Shown here piece after piece: positions 60,205 through 64,000 of a DNA stretch of 64,000 bases. Source of the stretch: Cristatella mucedo (taxonomy: Eukaryota; Bryozoa; Phylactolaemata; Cristatellidae). Numbering within the stretch: the first letter of the stretch is position 1; the number at the start of each line of letters is the position of its first letter. The stretch is taken from NCBI GenBank assembly GCA_009760855.2, contig WPIO01000034.1:3212501-3276500 (forward strand), in the 5' to 3' direction. The translations under genes were made by a program, and so were the position numbers. The notes under the pieces were generated by a model. It was not told the origin of the DNA. It ran no database searches and was given only the letters and a program-made list of their open reading frames with translations.

Positions 60205-60382
60205 AAATACTAGCTGATTTAACAGCCTCTTTTTGTGTAGCGACAGAAGAACTTTTACCAGGCTATCACCACCACTCGCAGTGGCGATAAAGGATCGCTC
60301 ACCGCAGGATTCGAACCCACGACCTCGGGGCCGAGGTCGTGAAAAGCAGCCGCCTTACCTAGTGAGCCATTACGGCTCACCA
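60205..60382 (-). mobile_element. SINE family B, complete
   Basis: Minus orientation: GGTGAGCCGTAATGGCTCAC, CTAGGTAAGGCGGCTGC, GGTTCGAATCC, GCCACTGCGAGTGGTGGTGA, GTTCTTCTGTCGCTACAC, GAGGCTGTTAAATCAGCTAG. Confidence 0.88.
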
Positions 60383-60384
60383 TA

Positions 60385-60965
60385 TGGCTCACTGGCTGGC
60401 ACCTGTTGTGCATGCACTTTAGAGGAAGGGTTGCCTGGGCGGACCTTGTGCTGGTCTGAGTGGGGATAATCTTTTTGTGTGCTTCACTGATGAGGTGTAG
60501 CTACTAGCCTAGGAGCATCCCTCAGTGAGAGGTGCCTCGACCTCCCGAACGGCATTTCGATTTGACTCGAACAAATCTGACCAAACTGAGCCAGCTTTAA
60601 GGAGTGCATAACATCAGTGGGGTCGGGGGAGGGGGAGACGTTCTGAGTCCGTCCGAATCGCCACTATGAAAAGCAGCCGCAGCAGCTGCTGCTGCCTTTG
60701 CTCCTGGACGTTTCACTTGAGCGCATCGCATCGTCGTCTGCAGTTTTGCATTGTCTTCCGTTGCTGCTTGTTCCCCACTGACCTTGGTACGGTTTTGTGC
60801 ACCACGTGTGTTGTTCACCATTGCCGGACTTTCTATGCATTATGTACTTTGTTCTGTCCTGCTAGCTGCATTTTTATAGTTTCTATAGTGGTGCCTGGTC
60901 ACGTGGGCTTGTTCGTAGTTTGCCACCAGTAACATTTTGTTCTTCCTTGCACAGTATTTCTTTTG
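60385..60965. other. Intergenic, nothing recognised
   Basis: No gene or repeat family could be supported. Confidence 0.4.
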
Positions 60966-60968
60966 TAG

Positions 60969-60970
<2 letters not shown>

Positions 60971-61029
<59 letters not shown>
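60971..61029. repeat. (GA)n microsatellite
   Basis: GA run followed by interrupted GGAGAGAAA units to about 61065. Confidence 0.95.
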
Positions 61030-61037
<8 letters not shown>

Positions 61038-61164
61038 AAGGAGAGAGAAAGGAGAGAAAGAGAAATTGAGATAGATTCTTTGTGCATCAGATGCCCAAGG
61101 GTTTCTGTAGAATCTACTATGAAGTGGATTGTAGTGATGTGCATCACAGAGTTGAGCTGTTCAG

Positions 61165-61503
61165 CTAACCGACTGAAGTCAAAAGAGCAGGTGGCACGGT
61201 GCAGAGCATGAGAAAGTATTTAGCTAGGTAGGCTGAAGCAAAAGAATGAAGGGACCTCAAGGTTAGTGGCAAAACTTTGAAGTCGATACGTGATGGAGAG
61301 CCAGTGCAGCTCGGCGAGAAGTAGTATATTGTGCAGTTGTGAACTTCTCTTCAGGCAAGGCAAGCCTAGCTGTCGAGTTCTGCTCCATTTGTATGAGTTT
61401 TATTGCATAGGCAGGAAAACCTGCAATCAGTGAGTTACTAATGCATGGACCAGCTTGGCCGTGGCATCCTTGTCTAAGCAGGCCTGAATTTTGCAGTGAT
61501 ATG

Positions 61504-61540
<37 letters not shown>

Positions 61541-61872
61541 CAATAATGCACTTGATAAAGCGCCCTCAGAGAACTCAAATCTCTTTCTTGGCACTTCACA
61601 TTTGCTGCAAAGGGAAATGCAATTGAATGGTGAGTAATATCATGCTTGATAAACAACATGAATAACATGGTTAGGGGTGACATGCACAGTGTCAGCATGC
61701 ATATGTAGCTTAAAGTTGCTGGACATGACTGGAGCTGATATGGTCATTTTGCAAAGGTTCACTTTAGGAAATGACACCCAGTAGACACTACGGTTAGACT
61801 TTCTATTTTCTGAGTCAATACCAGATGTTCCCTTAACTAGTAGGTTGGTTCTATTTTTTCCAAGCTTAATTC
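61165..61872 (-). mobile_element. CR1/L2-like LINE, RT fragment interrupted by a second LINE
   Basis: The outer copy reads in minus at 61872-61707 (KTNLLVKGTSGIDSENRK) and continues at 61500-61165 (AKIQACLDKD..., LHWLSITYRLQ-type). The gap is filled by another LINE end (61501-61706). The two halves match neighbouring positions in intact copies. Confidence 0.82.
61501..61706 (-). mobile_element. Nested CR1/L2-like LINE 3' end
   Basis: (AAT)n at 61502-61540, hairpin complement, 3' UTR up to GTGCTGACACTG region. ATATG is present at both edges (before 61501 and at 61702-61706) as a possible target duplication. Confidence 0.8.
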
Positions 61873-62125
61873 CATTGGAGACCGTGCCTTCAGTTCCCAA
61901 AGCCTAGAACTCACTCCCGACTGACATCGCGACTTCCCCTTACTTGACATTTAGAAAGAAACCAAAATCTACCTGTTCCTAGCAGCACGTGCTCAAACCG
62001 TGCTGCTATTGGTCCTTTGGTGCCTAGGCATGCTGGAATTGTGCACTCTATCACTAACCATTGTACATTCTTCCTGCTGTATTTCAAGCATAAGTTAAGT
62101 GCATCGAGTTCCATTTCTCTTAGGC
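61873..62125 (+). mobile_element. CR1/L2-like LINE, 3' fragment
   Basis: Plus: TTGGAGACCGTGCCTTCAGT, AAGCCTAGAACTCACTCCCG, then a diverged 3' UTR ending near CATAAGTTAAGTGCA. Head-to-head with the previous minus copy; no hairpin. Confidence 0.7.
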
Positions 62126-62499
62126 TCATATACGAATGTTGCATTATTATTTTTCTGATCACGTAGGAGGAGCTAACTATGTCAGCGCAGCGCTTTGTTG
62201 GCATTCTCCTGTTGGGCTTAGTTGTTCGTATGCAAGACCTGAGAGACAGCTTTGGACCAGTGACTGACAGTAAATTACTCCATCAAGGTCTGTGGCACAT
62301 TCAGATAATGGTGCTGTAGTATGAATGAATTAATTATCCCGTGCCTTAAGTAATTTGTCCTAGTCTTTTTTCAATTGTTACCTCGATCGATGTGAGAACT
62401 ATGTCGTTGGATTTGAGACTTACTCCGGTATCTTGTGGGCCACTTGAAACTGTCATCGGCGCTGCCAGGTTTGAGTTACGTGGTGGTTCAAATTTACCT

Positions 62500-62660
62500 T
62501 TTATTTAATTTTTTATTTATTTATCATGTATTTATTTATTATATATAAATATATTTATTTATTTATATATTTATTATATATGTATATATATATTTATTAT
62601 ATATATATATATATATATATTATATTTATTTATTTTATATTTATTTATTTAATTTACCGA
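62500..62660. repeat. AT-rich low-complexity region
   Basis: TATTTATTTAT and (AT)n mixture. Confidence 0.9.
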
Positions 62661-62811
62661 AGGGCCGGATTTCGGGGATCCAGCCCTTCGATTGCAGGCA
62701 GCAAGCATCTGCATGCTCCACGAAGATGGCTGCCTGCTATTGACTAGCTGCTGCTGTTGGTGCACACTGGAAAGTTGATAATAATAGGAATATTAAGTAA
62801 TAATAGTAATA

Positions 62812-63640
62812 TTAAGAATAATTTATTTGTATAGCACCCTCAGAGGACTTAACCCCTGTCTAGGCACAACATTTGCTGCAAAGAAGCATGATCGAATGGC
62901 TAGTGGAAGCAAGCTCAATGACAACAAGCGTAGCATAGAACAGGGTCAGCATGCAAACAGGGTTAGTGGCAGCATGCAAGGTGTCAGCATGCACAAGCAT
63001 ACGAAGGACGAATCACGTGGACCCACTCAATGCTGTGGTAAATAGATGCATTTTTAGCTTCTTCTTAAATGTCGTCAAGTCAGAAGATGTCGTGACACCA
63101 GTCCGAAGTGAGTTTGAGTCTTTAGGAGCATACGAACTAAAGGCACGGTCTTCAAAGGATTTGAGGTTCGCAAGAGGTGTAGGTAAACGATTAGATTCAG
63201 AAAAGGGGATGGTATGATGCTTAGCCTGATAGGGGAGTAGATTTGATAGGTAGCTTGAGAAAAGAATGAAGGGATCTAAAAGTGAGAGTAGTCAGTGCTC
63301 TGCTTGACTGTGAGCCAGTGCAGGTCGGCGAGAAGTGGTGTGAAGTGGCAACTGCAACCTTCACTGCAGACAAGCCTAGCTGCAGAGTTTTGCACCAGCT
63401 GTAAGCACTTGAGTGCACAGGCCGGTAGACCAGCAAGCAGTGAGTTACAGTAGTCGAGATGGGATGTTGCAAGTGCACGGACCGATTCCCTGTCCAAGCA
63501 AGGCTGTAAGTAGGCAGTCTTGACTGTGGAGCTCATGTGGTCGTCTAATGAAAGGTTGCTTTGGAATAAAACACCTAGATTTCGTGCAAATGCAATAGGA
63601 GATATACTGGCAGAGCCGATTGCTTTCAGCACAGGGCTAT
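62812..63640 (-). mobile_element. CR1/L2-like LINE, 3' half
   Basis: Minus orientation: tail with TTATTTGTATAGCACCCTCA, 3' UTR, coding end and RT region to IGSASISPIAFARNLGVLFQ (about 63620-63560). Some internal deletions (HITPLLADLHWL lies in a broken frame). Confidence 0.88.
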
Positions 63641-64000
63641 TGCTCTTTCGAATATGTGCAAAGTGCGTGCACTGTGTACGGATAAGATAACCATTTCACG
63701 CCATACAATTGAACATGGAGCGTTTTTTTTTACTGGCATTTATCATGCTCGTGTCTACGCTGATTGCATGTCCTTTCATAGTATTTATCGTTGCTGTACT
63801 GCCATGTCCTCAGCATTTTTTACTCATTGCTTGCCTTTGTAGCGAACCGTGTGCCGAGCTTGATTTGTTTGCAGGGAGCTCCTGCATGCGGTAACGTCTG
63901 GCAAAGACAGTGCAGGCCTAGAGACCCTGCTCGGAGACCCTGCTACAAGTGCTGCTGCCGGCTCGACGCCTGGATTGACCGTAGCACAGCTGCTTGATGC
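63641..64000. other. Window end, nothing recognised
   Basis: No supported feature; plus frames here are short and overlap one another. Confidence 0.35.

Overview
This is nuclear DNA from an animal, probably an invertebrate bilaterian. I cannot place the clade. The evidence is two intron-containing genes of animal type (a type II transmembrane serine protease and the cap-binding repressor eIF4E2/4EHP), GT-AG introns, CpG-rich promoter zones, CR1/L2-like non-LTR retrotransposons, tRNA-derived SINEs and abundant microsatellites. Most open frames in the window are compositional: GC-rich, (CT)n or (AT)n translations.

Layout. 1-2.6 kb is CpG-rich with no recognisable gene. 2.6-17 kb is a mosaic of SINEs, LINE tails, a pogo-like DNA-transposon remnant (15.3-15.8 kb) and GC-rich stretches with weak coding candidates. 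17.1-43.2 kb on the minus strand is an eleven-exon gene that I assembled from phase-compatible splice sites. It predicts 554 residues: cytoplasmic tail, transmembrane anchor, three LDL-receptor class A modules, an SRCR module and an S1 peptidase with His, Asp and Ser present. Exon 1 sits in a CpG-rich zone at 42.9-43.9 kb. 44-54 kb is mostly repeats. 54.2-57.2 kb on the minus strand is a five-exon eIF4E2 gene predicting 239 residues, with exact phase agreement. 57.3-64 kb holds more LINE/SINE copies, a nested LINE insertion, a possible first exon of an unknown gene (58.6-58.75 kb, minus) and an unassigned open frame on the opposite strand.

Repeats. One short SINE family (called A here) is a tRNA-like head fused to the 3' end of the resident CR1/L2-like LINE, which suggests that the LINE enzyme mobilises it. 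A second SINE family (B) has a different tail. The most striking structures lie inside the protease gene. Two 510-bp arms, about 99% identical and inverted, flank exon 5. One arm abuts an (AT)n-centred palindrome. A 16-bp minisatellite in the same intron has a core that flips orientation from unit to unit and consists almost entirely of E-box hexamers.

Nothing here resembles a bacterial operon, CRISPR array or phage. All calls come from reading the sequence; exon joins are unconfirmed by transcripts.
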